DNA of 64,000 nt from Polynucleobacter sp. MWH-UH23A (GTDB taxonomy: Bacteria; Pseudomonadota; Gammaproteobacteria; Burkholderiales; Burkholderiaceae): NCBI RefSeq assembly GCF_040409805.1, contig NZ_CP099572.1:1550001-1614000 (forward strand), read 5' to 3'. The notes under the pieces were generated by a model. That model searched no databases. It saw nothing but the letters and a program-made list of their open reading frames with translations, and was not told where the DNA came from. Positions 10,205-19,751 of this stretch are shown in pieces. Made by a program: the position numbers and the translations under genes. The stretch's first letter is position 1, and the number at the start of each line of letters is the position of its first letter.

Positions 10205-10924
10205 CTAAGAAAGGCAGAAACCACCATTTAGCAATGCGCTAGGCAAAGTCCAAGCCCTATACAAACCAAACCCGGCACCAATAAATAACAGCAAAGCGGC
10301 AAAATATCGAACCCATGCATATTGCCCAAACTGAGTTAAGGCTGCGGAAAATTTAGAGATTAATACTAGGTTTGGTAAGGTACCCAAACCAAAAGCGAGC
10401 ATGATGGCTGCACCAGTCAATACATCGCCAGATAGAAACGCCAATGGCAGCACGCCGTAAACCAATCCACAGGGCACAAGCCCCCACAACATTCCACTAA
10501 ACCAGCGAGACGGTTTATTGGCAAAACGGCCGAGATACTTAGACCAATAATTCGCAACTTGAGCACTAAGCCAGCCACCACCAATACGCGTGCTAGATCG
10601 ATCCATACCCAATAATCGAGCTCCCATGAAAGATAGCAAGATTGAGGTCAATACAAATAATGCGCGCTGGATTGGCAGCACATTTTGTTGCCATAGTGCT
10701 AGTCCAACCCAAGCCGCAAGGGCCCCCAATAAAACATAGGTACTGACACGTCCGAAATGCATAAGAAGCTGGTCGTATATCAGCTGGGATTTGGGGCGCA
10801 AAGGCGCCTGAGAGGCCACGGGACGCTCAATTGCAGCGGCTATACCACCACACATCAAAGCGCAATGCCAGCCACTGACAAGCGCTCCCAAAAATACTGC
10901 TACCAAAAGGCTCAGGGTCAACAT
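10205..10924 (-). CDS. Sulfite exporter TauE/SafE-type (UreH-like) membrane protein
   Basis: A 239-residue integral membrane protein with about six hydrophobic segments. An early LVSGWHCALMCGGIAAAIE segment carries a Cys/Met-rich motif, as in the UreH/DsbD-like transmembrane family. WGLVPCGLVYGVLPLAFLSG in the second half repeats the small-residue/proline-cysteine pattern. Proteins of this type are often encoded next to cbb3-oxidase assembly genes in Betaproteobacteria and are presumed to help metal or thiol homeostasis. That role is inference here, supported by its place beside fnr and the cco genes. It is divergent from fnr, with 62 bp between the starts. Confidence 0.75.
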   Translation of the reverse strand: MLTLSLLVAVFLGALVSGWHCALMCGGIAAAIERPVASQAPLRPKSQLIYDQLLMHFGRVSTYVLLGALAAWVGLALWQQNVLPIQRALFVLTSILLSFMGARLLGMDRSSTRIGGGWLSAQVANYWSKYLGRFANKPSRWFSGMLWGLVPCGLVYGVLPLAFLSGDVLTGAAIMLAFGLGTLPNLVLISKFSAALTQFGQYAWVRYFAALLLFIGAGFGLYRAWTLPSALLNGGFCLS

Positions 10925-10986
10925 ATAAAAAGGTGAGGGCTATCGTTCACCCTAGTAGAATAAACTGTCTGCATAATTAACCCAAT

Positions 10987-11757
10987 ATGAATTACAAGCC
11001 TACCGATACCCCTACCAGCAAATGCTCGGTTTGCGTTTTGGGGCAGTTTTGTCTACCAGTGGGGTTAAGTTCTAGCGATGTATCTAAAATCGATACCCTC
11101 GTGAAAGAGCGGGTGCATTTACAAAAAGGGGAAAGCCTCTATCGCCATGGCGATCCATTGAGCTCAGTTTATAGCGTCCGCTTTGGTACCCTCAAAACTG
11201 AATACTGCCTACAAGATGGTCGGCAACAAGTGATCGGCTTTCATCTACCTGGTGAAATTTTGGGATTAGATGGGATTGGGGATGGTCACTACCAATCTGA
11301 CGCCATTGCACTTGAAGAAAGTGACGTCTGCATTATTCGTTACGATGCATTTGAGGATCTTGCACGACAAATACCAGTTCTGCAAAATCAGTTTCACCGC
11401 ATTATGAGTCGCGAACTCACTCAAGATCAACGTCATTTACTGTCTCTTGGCACAATGCGCGCCGAGGAACGATTGGCAGCTTTTCTATTAAGTCTTTCGC
11501 AACGCTTAGCAGCACGCGGTTATTTAAATAATGAATTTGATTTACGGATGAGTCGCGTGGATATTGGTAGCTATCTTGGCATTCAAATTGAGACGGTTAG
11601 CCGCATGCTCTCACGCTTTGCTGAATCAGGGCTCATCCAAATTAAACAACGTCATATCAAACTGATTGACATGAATGGACTCTACGAACTGGCCGGCATA
11701 CCAAACCCAGATAGAACTGCCTGCGTTAGCCCTGACATCCCCGTAAAACAGGGGTAA
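10987..11757 (+). CDS. fnr: FNR/ANR-type oxygen-sensing regulator
   Basis: A CRP/FNR-family transcription factor of 256 residues. Cysteines at 13, 16, 22 and 115 match the four ligands of the oxygen-labile 4Fe-4S cluster of E. coli FNR. A cyclic-nucleotide-binding-type beta-roll fills the centre. The C-terminal helix-turn-helix (VDIGSYLGIQIETVSRMLSRF) keeps the E..SR recognition residues that read TTGAT half-sites. A perfect FNR box occurs before ccoN in this same locus, so autogenous control of the oxidase cluster by this protein is very likely. Convergent with the cco accessory genes. Confidence 0.93.
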   Translation: MNYKPTDTPTSKCSVCVLGQFCLPVGLSSSDVSKIDTLVKERVHLQKGESLYRHGDPLSSVYSVRFGTLKTEYCLQDGRQQVIGFHLPGEILGLDGIGDGHYQSDAIALEESDVCIIRYDAFEDLARQIPVLQNQFHRIMSRELTQDQRHLLSLGTMRAEERLAAFLLSLSQRLAARGYLNNEFDLRMSRVDIGSYLGIQIETVSRMLSRFAESGLIQIKQRHIKLIDMNGLYELAGIPNPDRTACVSPDIPVKQG

Positions 11758-11760
11758 GCA

Positions 11761-12021
11761 CTAAATTAATCCGCGATCGATTTCTTTGTTCTCGGATGAC
11801 TCAATGCCAGGCAATATATAAGCAGTTAATGCGCTTGAGACTGCGCAAAATGTCCAAATAATGAAAAACCCAATGGTATAAATTCCCTCATCTGATACAT
11901 CTGGATGATAGCCAAAGAACAATAAATCCTGCGGGTGAATAACGGTAAACAGCAAACCCTCCGCCATACCGGCAACCAAGAATGAGGGCCACAAAATCCA
12001 TATGAGTAAGCGATATTTCAT
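11761..12021 (-). CDS. Small membrane protein of the cco locus (unknown function)
   Basis: An 86-residue protein with two clear hydrophobic segments (about residues 5-30 and 48-70) and a charged C-terminus. I do not recognise a named family. Its ATG overlaps the stop of the fixH-like gene (ATGA), so it is the last gene of the ccoNOQP-ccoG-fixH transcription unit. It may be an accessory protein of the oxidase. The presence of a similar small membrane ORF at this place in related genomes would support a role. Confidence 0.7.
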   Translation of the reverse strand: MKYRLLIWILWPSFLVAGMAEGLLFTVIHPQDLLFFGYHPDVSDEGIYTIGFFIIWTFCAVSSALTAYILPGIESSENKEIDRGLI

Positions 12022-12221
12022 TTGCGAACCTGCGCATCTTTCAATTGCTCAACCTTTAAACCCTGCTTCACTACGCCATCCCGCAAAGGCTTATCCGTAT
12101 ACATATTTACTGCAAGCCAAATCGTAATCACACAAGCAATCATTGCCACTGCTGGCCCGCTAATTAAGAGCCAAGGCCACAACTGTTTCCACCAGGGCTT
12201 GCTGATCTGCTGTTCGGTCAT
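12018..12221 (-). CDS. FixH/CcoH-like oxidase assembly protein (short form)
   Basis: A 67-residue single-pass membrane protein. The WWKQLWPWLLISGPAV segment, followed by WLAVN and a KPLRDGVVKQGL stretch, is the N-terminal signature of FixH. Proteobacterial FixH/CcoH is usually about 150 residues, with a periplasmic beta domain that is absent here; short versions are common in Burkholderiales. CcoH stabilises the assembling cbb3 complex. I chose the ATG at 12221, preceded by GGAG at a good distance, over the in-frame ATG at 12236. It lies between ccoG and the 86-residue membrane protein. Confidence 0.75.
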   Translation of the reverse strand: MTEQQISKPWWKQLWPWLLISGPAVAMIACVITIWLAVNMYTDKPLRDGVVKQGLKVEQLKDAQVRK

Positions 12222-12251
12222 ATGCTTGCTCTCCATCTTTTGCTTGCTAGC

Positions 12252-13709
12252 TTAACGAGGAATGATAAAGCTGGATTTTTCATTACGTGTTCTTGTAATA
12301 AATTCATTGCCAGCTTGCTCTTGCGCCGTGACATCAAAATGAATTGGGTAATTTCCAGAATCGTTTTGGCCAATATTGGTACTGACTTTAATTGGCATCA
12401 ACTGATTGCTTGCGGGACCGACATTGATTTCGTTAACCTCTTGGCCTTGAGAATTCAGAATCCTTAAATCATTCAGACCAGTCGCCTTAATCTGAACTTT
12501 CATTGGGTTCTCTGAGGCATTCATGATCTGAATACGATAAATGTTTTCAATGCGAACACCCTCCACTTCACGTGCTAATGCCCCACGGTCACGCATCACA
12601 TCGACACGTAGCGGATTTCTAGTGGCTAAAGAAAATAAGAATGCGGAAGCCAGTAGCGTAATAAATGCTGTATAGAAAATCACGCGTGGACGGAATATAT
12701 GTCTGATAGCGCTTTGATTAGTCTCTTTATCCAACATCGCTCTCTCGGTGGTGTACCGAATCAAACCTTTAGGATAATTTACCTTCTCCATCACTTGATC
12801 GCATGCATCAATACAGGCGCCACAACCAATACACATGTATTGCAAGCCATCTCGAATATCAATACCCGTTGGACACACCTGCACGCAAATACTGCAATCA
12901 ACGCAATCGCCTAAACCTAAAGCGCCATGATCCGCAGACTTACTTCTACTACCACGTGGTTCACCACGAACTTTGTCATAGGTCACCAAAAAGGTATCTT
13001 TATCGACCATCACACTTTGGAAGCGTGCGTATGGGCACATATATTTGCAAACCTGCTCACGCATAAAGCCTGCATTACCCCAAGTAGCGAAGCTGTAGAA
13101 ACACAACCAGAATGTCTGCCATGGGCCTAAGGACAAATGCAAAATGGCAGTGCCCAGGGTTTCAATCGGCGTAAAGTAGCCGATAAAGGTAAAGCCGGTC
13201 CAGAAAGCAATCACCAACCAAAGGAAATGCTTCGCTACCTTCAAGCGCCATTTTCTGAAGCTCCATGGCCACTCTTCCCCGTCTAGACGTATTCGCGCAA
13301 AACGATCACCTTCTACCTTGCGCTCGATCCACATAAAAATCTCTGTGTAAACCGTCTGCGGGCATGCGTATCCGCAAAATAGACGACCTGCAACCGCAGT
13401 AAACAGAAATAAGGCTAAAGCAGAAAGGATTAAAAGTAATGTGAGATAGATCACATCCTGTGGCCATAAAACCAAACCGAAGATGTAAAACTTACGCTGA
13501 ATTAAATCAAATAGAACCGCTTGACGACCATTCCAACTGAGCCAAGGCAGACCATAAAAGAGAAGTTGTGTGGCAAATACTAAGATGAAACGCCAGCGGG
13601 CAAACAAGCCCGAGACAGAACGCGGGTAAATCTTTCGCCGGACCTCGTAAAGAGATTCCTCTATTACCTCTATTGGAACGGGTTTTCCACCCGGCGAATT
13701 CTCTGACAC
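12252..13709 (-). CDS. ccoG: Cytochrome oxidase accessory ferredoxin CcoG
   Basis: A membrane-bound iron-sulfur protein (FixG/RdxA family, 485 residues) that assists cbb3 oxidase assembly, probably by handling copper reduction. The sequence shows several transmembrane helices in the first 210 residues, CGYACPQTVYTEIFMW, and a dicluster ferredoxin core with CVDCSICVQVCP and CIGCGACIDACD. An Ig-like periplasmic C-terminal domain follows residue 350. It sits 20 bp downstream of ccoP. Confidence 0.95.
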   Translation of the reverse strand: MSENSPGGKPVPIEVIEESLYEVRRKIYPRSVSGLFARWRFILVFATQLLFYGLPWLSWNGRQAVLFDLIQRKFYIFGLVLWPQDVIYLTLLLILSALALFLFTAVAGRLFCGYACPQTVYTEIFMWIERKVEGDRFARIRLDGEEWPWSFRKWRLKVAKHFLWLVIAFWTGFTFIGYFTPIETLGTAILHLSLGPWQTFWLCFYSFATWGNAGFMREQVCKYMCPYARFQSVMVDKDTFLVTYDKVRGEPRGSRSKSADHGALGLGDCVDCSICVQVCPTGIDIRDGLQYMCIGCGACIDACDQVMEKVNYPKGLIRYTTERAMLDKETNQSAIRHIFRPRVIFYTAFITLLASAFLFSLATRNPLRVDVMRDRGALAREVEGVRIENIYRIQIMNASENPMKVQIKATGLNDLRILNSQGQEVNEINVGPASNQLMPIKVSTNIGQNDSGNYPIHFDVTAQEQAGNEFITRTRNEKSSFIIPR

Positions 13710-13729
13710 CGTTACTTCACTTACCCTAT

Positions 13730-14656
13730 TTACTTACTTGCTGGAGCTTGCTTATTGTTTGATAAACCCCAGACATAAGCTGTTAGCAACTGAATCTTCT
13801 CAGGACTTAACACTTTATCTTGAGCAGGCATCATTGCCATACGACCCTTAGTAACTGTCTCAATAATGGTTGCCTCAGAGCCACCATACAACCAAGTTTT
13901 ATCAGTTAGATTGGGTGCGCCTAACGCGATATTGCCCTTACCATCTGGGCCATGACAAGCCGCGCAGTTCGCTTTAAATACTTCTGCGCCACGCGCTACT
14001 TTGAGATCATCAGCAGGCAAGCCGGATAAGCTACGAACATAATTTGCTACATCCACAATTTGCTTGCTATCCAATTGCGGGAATGGAGGCATTACACCAC
14101 CACGACCATTGGTAATGGTTGTTTTGATGTTCTCAGGTGAGCCACCATATAACCAATCACCATCGGTCAAATTCGGGAAGCCTTTAGAGCCACCAGCATC
14201 TGAGCCATGGCATTGCGCACATGAATTTAGAAATAAACGCTGGCCCATTTCACGGGCTTGTGGATCGGCAGCAATTTGCTCTATATCCATCTTCACGTAT
14301 TTTGCATAGACCGGCTTGAGCTCATCGTTTGCATTCGTCATCGACTTCATCAAGGCGCCATCGGTGCTATACCCCAATACACCTGGATAGGAGCCGAGAC
14401 CTGGGTATAGCACTAGATAAACCAAAGCAAATATGCATGAGATTAAGAACATCCACATCCACCAACGTGGCAATGGATTATTCAACTCGCGCAAGTCGCC
14501 ATCCCAAACGTGACCAGTGTCATCCACTTGGCCATCTGGCTTTAGCGTTACCTTAGTCTTGCGTTGAGAAAATAATAACCAAATGCACCATACAATACCG
14601 ACCAAAGTTACTAAGGCGATATAGGTACTCCAACCGGCACCAAGAAAGTCACTCAT
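13730..14656 (-). CDS. ccoP: cbb3 oxidase subunit III, dihaem cytochrome c
   Basis: The 308-residue membrane-anchored dihaem subunit that passes electrons to CcoO. Two CxxCH haem sites are seen: CAQCHGSDAGG near 145 and CAACHGPDGKG near 232. Two N-terminal transmembrane segments are present. Downstream methionine ligands lie in GGVMPPF and MAMMPA contexts. The ATG overlaps the TGA of ccoQ (ATGA). Haem attachment depends on the ccm genes encoded later in this window. Confidence 0.96.
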   Translation of the reverse strand: MSDFLGAGWSTYIALVTLVGIVWCIWLLFSQRKTKVTLKPDGQVDDTGHVWDGDLRELNNPLPRWWMWMFLISCIFALVYLVLYPGLGSYPGVLGYSTDGALMKSMTNANDELKPVYAKYVKMDIEQIAADPQAREMGQRLFLNSCAQCHGSDAGGSKGFPNLTDGDWLYGGSPENIKTTITNGRGGVMPPFPQLDSKQIVDVANYVRSLSGLPADDLKVARGAEVFKANCAACHGPDGKGNIALGAPNLTDKTWLYGGSEATIIETVTKGRMAMMPAQDKVLSPEKIQLLTAYVWGLSNNKQAPASK

Positions 14657-14820
14657 GATTTATCCTTACTGAATTCATCGGGTAGATCGAACGGGAGTTC
14701 TGCGGATTCTTGATTGGCGGGCTGTCTTTTTGCAGACCAAGCCCACCAAACGATTCCTAAAAAAACTACTAAGCCAAGCACTGTAGATATTGCCGAGAGG
14801 TAGGGTGCGATATTTTGCAT
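14653..14820 (-). CDS. ccoQ: cbb3 oxidase subunit IV CcoQ
   Basis: A 55-residue single-pass membrane protein (MQNIAPYLSAISTVLGL...) with a WWAWSAKR boundary after the helix and an acidic tail (ELPFDLPDEF). This is typical of CcoQ/FixQ, which stabilises the oxidase. It was found by reading the reverse strand between ccoO and ccoP. It ends in an ATGA overlap with ccoP and starts 20 bp after ccoO. Confidence 0.93.
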   Translation of the reverse strand: MQNIAPYLSAISTVLGLVVFLGIVWWAWSAKRQPANQESAELPFDLPDEFSKDKS

Positions 14821-14840
14821 AGTTTCCCAATAGCTAAGAA

Positions 14841-15491
14841 TTACTTAGCTACCACCTCGTCAACAATGATGTATCTACGATTAATGCCAAGTCCTTGTAG
14901 ATAGGCAACCAAAGCATCAAGCTCAGTTTTCCCCTCTAATTCTTTTGGCGCATTTGCAATATCTTCATCGGTATATGGCACACCCAATCGACGCATTGCA
15001 GTCATATGTGACTGAATAGTGCTGGCATCTGCGGCGTTCTTCGCCAAATACGGATAAGCAGGCATATTTGACTCGGGCACAACATCACGTGGATTGTTTA
15101 AGTGAATCTGATGCCAAGCGTCAGAATAACGGCCACCAACACGTGCCAAGTCTGGGCCAGTACGCTTACTACCCCAAAGGAAGGGATGATCAAAAACAGA
15201 TTCACCGGCTAGTGAATAAGGGCCATAGCGCTCTACTTCAGATCGCAATGTACGAATCTGTTGCGAATGGCAACCCAGGCAACCTTCTCGCTGATAAATA
15301 TCACGACCCGCTAAACGTAATGCAGAGTAAGGCACTACTCCAGGGCTTGGCTCTGTAGTGGAGTGCTGGAAGAATAGTGGAACGATCTGCACCAAGCCCG
15401 CAATCGAAATTGCTGCGATGGTAGCAATAATCAACCAGCCAGCATTACGCTCAAGCGTTTCGTGGGAGAAAAATCGACGTTGTTCTGACAT
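14841..15491 (-). CDS. ccoO: cbb3 oxidase subunit II, monohaem cytochrome c
   Basis: A 216-residue membrane-anchored cytochrome c with one haem site ([11 protein letters not shown]) after an N-terminal helix, and the conserved [13 protein letters not shown] and [14 protein letters not shown] segments of the family. I place the start at ATG 15491 ([11 protein letters not shown]), preceded by AAGGAAAAGAAC. A longer frame from 15542 would overlap the end of ccoN. Second gene of ccoNOQP. Confidence 0.95.
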   Translation of the reverse strand: MSEQRRFFSHETLERNAGWLIIATIAAISIAGLVQIVPLFFQHSTTEPSPGVVPYSALRLAGRDIYQREGCLGCHSQQIRTLRSEVERYGPYSLAGESVFDHPFLWGSKRTGPDLARVGGRYSDAWHQIHLNNPRDVVPESNMPAYPYLAKNAADASTIQSHMTAMRRLGVPYTDEDIANAPKELEGKTELDALVAYLQGLGINRRYIIVDEVVAK

Positions 15492-15501
15492 GTTCTTTTC
15501 C

Positions 15502-16944
15502 TTAGTGAGCGGCAACAGATGCTTGTGGAATCTCAGCATCAATAAATTTTTTGTTAATCACTGTCTTGTACACGTTGTAAGCCATGATCAACATGCCACC
15601 TAAGTAGCAGAGACCACCCAACAAACGAATCACATAGAAGGGATAAGTCGCTTTTACAGATTCCACAAAGCTATAAGTCAATGTGCCATCTGGTTCAAAG
15701 GCTCTCCACATCAAGCCTTGCATCACACCAGCAATCCACATAGCAGCGATATAGATAACTACACCGATCGTGGCTACCCAGAAATGCAACTCAATTAATT
15801 TCGTGCTGTACATATCTTTTTGACCAACTAAACGTGGGATGAGATAGTACAAAGAACCGATTGTGATCATTGCAACCCAGCCTAATGCACCAGAGTGCAC
15901 GTGACCGATGGTCCAATCTGTGTAGTGAGATAAGCTGTTCACCGTCTTGATTGACATCATGGAACCTTCGAAGGTAGACATGCCGTAGAAGGACAGCGCC
16001 ACAACCAAGAACTTCAAGATTGGGTCGCGACGTAACTTATGCCATGCGCCAGATAAAGTCATGATGCCGTTGATCATGCCACCCCATGAGGGTGCCAATA
16101 AGATCAATGAGAACACCATGCCTAAGGATTGAGTCCAATCAGGCAAGGAAGTGTGTTGCAAGTGGTGAGGACCTGCCCACATATATGTAAAGTTCAATGC
16201 CCAGAAGTGAACGATGGACAAACGATAGGAGTAAATTGGACGCTCTGCTTGCTTTGGAATGAAGTAATACATCATGCCCAAGAAGCTGGTCGTTAAGAAG
16301 AAGCCCACAGCATTATGTCCATACCACCACTGGATCATTGCATCTTGCGTACCAGCATAAGCAGAATAAGACTTGAACAAGCTGGCTGGCATTTCAATGT
16401 TATTAACAATATGCAGAACTGCAATCGTCAAGATATACGCGCCGAAGAACCAGTTAGAAACATAGATATGTTTGGTTTTGCGCTTGATCACTGTACCGAA
16501 GAACACAATCGCATATGCAACCCAAACAACGGTAATTAAGATATCAATTGGCCACTCTAATTCAGCATACTCTTTAGAAGTAGTAATACCCAATGGCAAT
16601 GTGATCGCTGCAGAAACAATGACTGCTTGCCAACCCCAGAAGGTAAAGGCAGCTAACTTGTCACAGAACAAACGTACCTGGCATGTTCTTTGCACGATGT
16701 AATACGAAGTCGCAAATAGTGCAGATCCGCCAAATGCAAAAATCACGGCGTTGGTATGCAGTGGACGCAAGCGACCATAACTTAACCAAGGAATATTAAA
16801 TGTAATTTCAGGCCAAATTAATTGCGCAGCGAGGATAACCCCGACGAGCATGCCAACAATTCCCCACAAAACGGTAACGATGGCAAATTGGCTGATTACC
16901 TTGTAATTGAAGGTATCTTGATTACTCCCCACGGCAGATCCCAT
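15502..16944 (-). CDS. ccoN: cbb3 oxidase subunit I, catalytic haem-copper subunit
   Basis: The oxygen-reducing, proton-pumping subunit of the high-affinity cbb3 oxidase (480 residues). Metal-ligand histidines appear in [28 protein letters not shown] (CuB ligand), GPHHLQHT (CuB pair) and [14 protein letters not shown] (haem ligands). I chose ATG 16944 because it follows AAGGAGAAACC; a frame extending to 17004 lacks a ribosome site. A class II FNR promoter lies directly upstream. The gene leads the ccoNOQP-ccoG-fixH unit. Confidence 0.97.
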   Translation of the reverse strand: MGSAVGSNQDTFNYKVISQFAIVTVLWGIVGMLVGVILAAQLIWPEITFNIPWLSYGRLRPLHTNAVIFAFGGSALFATSYYIVQRTCQVRLFCDKLAAFTFWGWQAVIVSAAITLPLGITTSKEYAELEWPIDILITVVWVAYAIVFFGTVIKRKTKHIYVSNWFFGAYILTIAVLHIVNNIEMPASLFKSYSAYAGTQDAMIQWWYGHNAVGFFLTTSFLGMMYYFIPKQAERPIYSYRLSIVHFWALNFTYMWAGPHHLQHTSLPDWTQSLGMVFSLILLAPSWGGMINGIMTLSGAWHKLRRDPILKFLVVALSFYGMSTFEGSMMSIKTVNSLSHYTDWTIGHVHSGALGWVAMITIGSLYYLIPRLVGQKDMYSTKLIELHFWVATIGVVIYIAAMWIAGVMQGLMWRAFEPDGTLTYSFVESVKATYPFYVIRLLGGLCYLGGMLIMAYNVYKTVINKKFIDAEIPQASVAAH

Positions 16945-16996
16945 GGTTTCTCCTTTTTCTGACCAAACAGCGACACAATCCAAATAGACTGGATTG

Positions 16997-17038
16997 ATTA
17001 TCAAATTAAGGTTTTAGGTGGGTTTTGATCTATATCAA
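16997..17038 (-). promoter_or_regulatory. FNR-dependent promoter of ccoNOQP
   Basis: TTGAT-CTAT-ATCAA at 17025-17038 is a perfect FNR/ANR palindrome. Downstream on the reverse strand a -10 hexamer GATAAT occupies 17002-16997. A start about seven bases beyond it would put the box centre near -41, the class II activation position. The matching regulator gene is at 10987-11757. Basis: sequence plus known FNR promoter geometry. Confidence 0.85.
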
Positions 17039-17110
17039 AAAGGGTGGGGCAAAATCAGAACCCGCCATGGATAGCAGGCCATGAAGCATATAACATATTG
17101 TTTTATATGG

Positions 17111-17290
17111 TTATTTTTGAGAGTGTTCGCTAACTTTTTGTGGTTTTGGAACGTCATCATCCATCAAAATAGACTCGCCAGGACCACTCAAATCATCGAA
17201 CTGCCCACTTTTCACTGACCAGTGCAAGATCCAGGCTAATAAAGCCACCAAAAGCAGGGATAGAGGGATCAAGATAAAAAGACTTTCCAT
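17111..17290 (-). CDS. ccoS: cbb3 oxidase maturation protein CcoS
   Basis: A 59-residue protein (MESLFILIPLSLLLVALLAW...) with one N-terminal helix, then HWSVKSGQFDDLSGPGESILMDDD, the hallmark tail of CcoS/FixS. CcoS is needed to insert haem b and copper into CcoN. It starts 9 bp after the ccoI stop, so the two are co-transcribed. It is too short to be picked up by many ORF callers, but the FDDL.GP...IL.DDD motif is decisive. Confidence 0.93.
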   Translation of the reverse strand: MESLFILIPLSLLLVALLAWILHWSVKSGQFDDLSGPGESILMDDDVPKPQKVSEHSQK

Positions 17291-17299
17291 CCCGACAGT

Positions 17300-19741
17300 C
17301 TATGCCTTTCTTAAACGCCAAGCATTTAATGTGACTGCCAAAGAAGATAGGGACATGCCTATTCCCGCTATCCATGGATTGACCAACCCTAACATCGCAG
17401 TTGGTATCGCTAACACGTTATATACCAATGCCCACAACAAATTTTGCTTAATGATTGCTTGAGTCTTATCAGCCAATATCAAAGCTTTTGCTAAAGGCTC
17501 TAAAGAATTTGCAGTCAGTATTGCATCCGCACCAGCAGCAGCAAGTGGTGCACCTGCACCCACTGCAACAGAAACATCGGCACGCGCTAGTAATGGCGCA
17601 TCATTTACACCATCTCCAATTGCCCAAACAAAGCGCCCCTCTTTTTGCAATTGCTCAATGTAATCAAATTTATCTTCGGGCGTACAGGTACCGCGATAAT
17701 CTTCGATCCCTACTTGTTGCGCCCACCAAGCAACGGTGTGCGCATTGTCACCCGACACCAAGTGGACTCGAATATGTTTTCCCCTAACTGCCTGCAATAA
17801 TTTTTCTAAACCAGGTCTAGGTGTATCCAAGAAAACAAAGCTTGCGATTAAGCCTTGCTCATCCGCTAAATACACCTGACCATATTGCCCATCAGATGAA
17901 CTCATTGCATCATGCTGCAAACCAAGCCAATTGGCGCTTCCAAGACGATAAGAACCACTACTGAGACCTTTACCAAGTAAGTTATTGACTGGCTCAGATA
18001 ACGTAACGGGCGTAAGGTTTTCTAGCTCAATAGCGCGCAATAGAGATAAAGCTAAGGGATGTTTTTGACCAGCCTCTAGTGCAGCTACAATCGCTAAAGC
18101 ATCTTGCCTAGAGAAGCCAGATCGCACAATCACAATCTCTTTTAGCTCAGGCTGACCCATGGTTAAGGTGCCAGTTTTATCTAAAACTAAATCAGTTGCT
18201 TTTGATAAACCTTCGAGCACATGACCACGCACAATCAATAAGCCTAATTTTGTAACAGTACCTTGCGCTGCAGCGAGTGCTGTTGGCACAGCCAGCGAAA
18301 GAGCGCACGGGCAACTTGCCACTAAAACAGATACTAATACTGTCCATGCTTGAGTGGGATCAAAGTACAACCAAATCGTCGCAGAAACAAATGCGCTGAG
18401 CAAAAGAAATCCAACAAAATACGCAGCCCATTTTTCAGCCAGGCTAACCATCACTGGTTTAGCAAGCAGAGCTTGATCTAACAAAGATGCAATGCCCGCA
18501 ATACGGGTGGATTGGCCTATCGCATCAACGCGCATAATCAATGGATTGAGAATATTGTGAGTTCCGGCATAAACATGGTCACCGATTTCCTTCTCGACAG
18601 GCTTTGACTCACCAGTTAGTAAGGATTCATCCAAAGAACTGGCGCCCTCAACCAAGACACCATCAGCAGGAAGCACTTCTCCTGGTGAAACGCGTAAGTA
18701 ATCACAAGCGCTGCAATTGACTACAGGAACAACAGTAACTACTTTTGATTGTGGGTAATTACTCAGCCGTTCACATGTTGCTGGAAGTTGTTTTGCTAAT
18801 GCTTCCGCGCCACCTTGTGCATCCTGTCTTGCTAATAGCTCGACATAACGGGCAGCCAAAATAAATGCGACAAACATTGTGATCGAATCAAAATAACTCT
18901 GACCAGATCCTTTTATAAGATTAATCGTGCCAGCAGTAAACGCCAGGAATAGTGCTAAGGCAATTGGCACATCCATACCCAACATATGGGTTTGTTTAAA
19001 TGTTCGCACACTACGCCATGCAGCTTGAAAAATAGGGCCAGCCGAGTACACCATCACGGGCACTGTTAAGGCCCAGCTTGTCCAGCCTAATAACACTTCA
19101 AATTCTGGAGTGATATCAGCACCTACATAGCTTGGCCATGCATACATCATGACTTGCATCATGCCTAACATCGCCACACCAAGCCGAGTTAATAATTGGC
19201 GCCGCTCCTTTTTGGATCTTTCAGCCGAGAGAGAGGGCTCGAATGGCCAAGCTTCATAACCAATGCGCTCAATCTCAAATAGTAAACGAGCAAGACTAGT
19301 TTTGTCTGGCATATAACGCACAATGGCTTTCTGCGTTACATAGTTGATCTGTACTTCTTTTACACCAAAGATTTTTCTAAGATGTTGCTCACACAACCAT
19401 ACACATGCAGCACAGCGAATCTTCTCTAGGCGCAAAGTTGTTTCTAAATCGCCCGTATCGCCATAAGATCGAGTAAAGCGCGCGCCCAATGATGGATCAT
19501 CATAGGGCTTGAGATTTTCAGGGATCTCATTACTAGCAAAATAGACTGCGGGCTTTTCGCTAGACTGGGCTCGTCGCGCATAAAACACCTCGAGACCTTC
19601 GCCATGAATCGTTTGAGCAATCGCCATGCAACCCGCACAACAAAATTGACGCTGTATACCCGCTAACTCAGCCTCTATCAGCTCACTAGGCAAAATACTG
19701 CTTGAGCAGTGGTAACAAGTAAATGAAGGGCTGCTACTCAT
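17300..19741 (-). CDS. ccoI: Copper P-type ATPase for cbb3 assembly (CcoI)
   Basis: An 813-residue P1B-type ATPase (CcoI/FixI) that moves copper across the membrane for CcoN maturation. It shows an N-terminal CYHCSSSI and CCAGC cysteine region, an HMA domain with CAACVWLCE (about 108-116), LTGES actuator motif, the membrane CPC motif in VASCPCALS, the phosphorylation motif DKTGTLT and GDGVNDAPLL. It is followed by ccoS and preceded 10 bp upstream by an MFS gene on the same strand. Confidence 0.95.
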   Translation of the reverse strand: MSSSPSFTCYHCSSSILPSELIEAELAGIQRQFCCAGCMAIAQTIHGEGLEVFYARRAQSSEKPAVYFASNEIPENLKPYDDPSLGARFTRSYGDTGDLETTLRLEKIRCAACVWLCEQHLRKIFGVKEVQINYVTQKAIVRYMPDKTSLARLLFEIERIGYEAWPFEPSLSAERSKKERRQLLTRLGVAMLGMMQVMMYAWPSYVGADITPEFEVLLGWTSWALTVPVMVYSAGPIFQAAWRSVRTFKQTHMLGMDVPIALALFLAFTAGTINLIKGSGQSYFDSITMFVAFILAARYVELLARQDAQGGAEALAKQLPATCERLSNYPQSKVVTVVPVVNCSACDYLRVSPGEVLPADGVLVEGASSLDESLLTGESKPVEKEIGDHVYAGTHNILNPLIMRVDAIGQSTRIAGIASLLDQALLAKPVMVSLAEKWAAYFVGFLLLSAFVSATIWLYFDPTQAWTVLVSVLVASCPCALSLAVPTALAAAQGTVTKLGLLIVRGHVLEGLSKATDLVLDKTGTLTMGQPELKEIVIVRSGFSRQDALAIVAALEAGQKHPLALSLLRAIELENLTPVTLSEPVNNLLGKGLSSGSYRLGSANWLGLQHDAMSSSDGQYGQVYLADEQGLIASFVFLDTPRPGLEKLLQAVRGKHIRVHLVSGDNAHTVAWWAQQVGIEDYRGTCTPEDKFDYIEQLQKEGRFVWAIGDGVNDAPLLARADVSVAVGAGAPLAAAGADAILTANSLEPLAKALILADKTQAIIKQNLLWALVYNVLAIPTAMLGLVNPWIAGIGMSLSSLAVTLNAWRLRKA

Positions 19742-19751
19742 GTTTCGTTAC

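Noticed and set aside
11740..11755. CCCC-N8-GGGG hairpin at the end of fnr
   Set aside because: The stem is four bases only, inside the coding region, with no T-tract; not a convincing terminator.
16994..17004. Second FNR-like sequence TTGATTATCAA before ccoN
   Set aside because: The half-sites are separated by only one base instead of four; part of it is better explained as the GATAAT -10 box.
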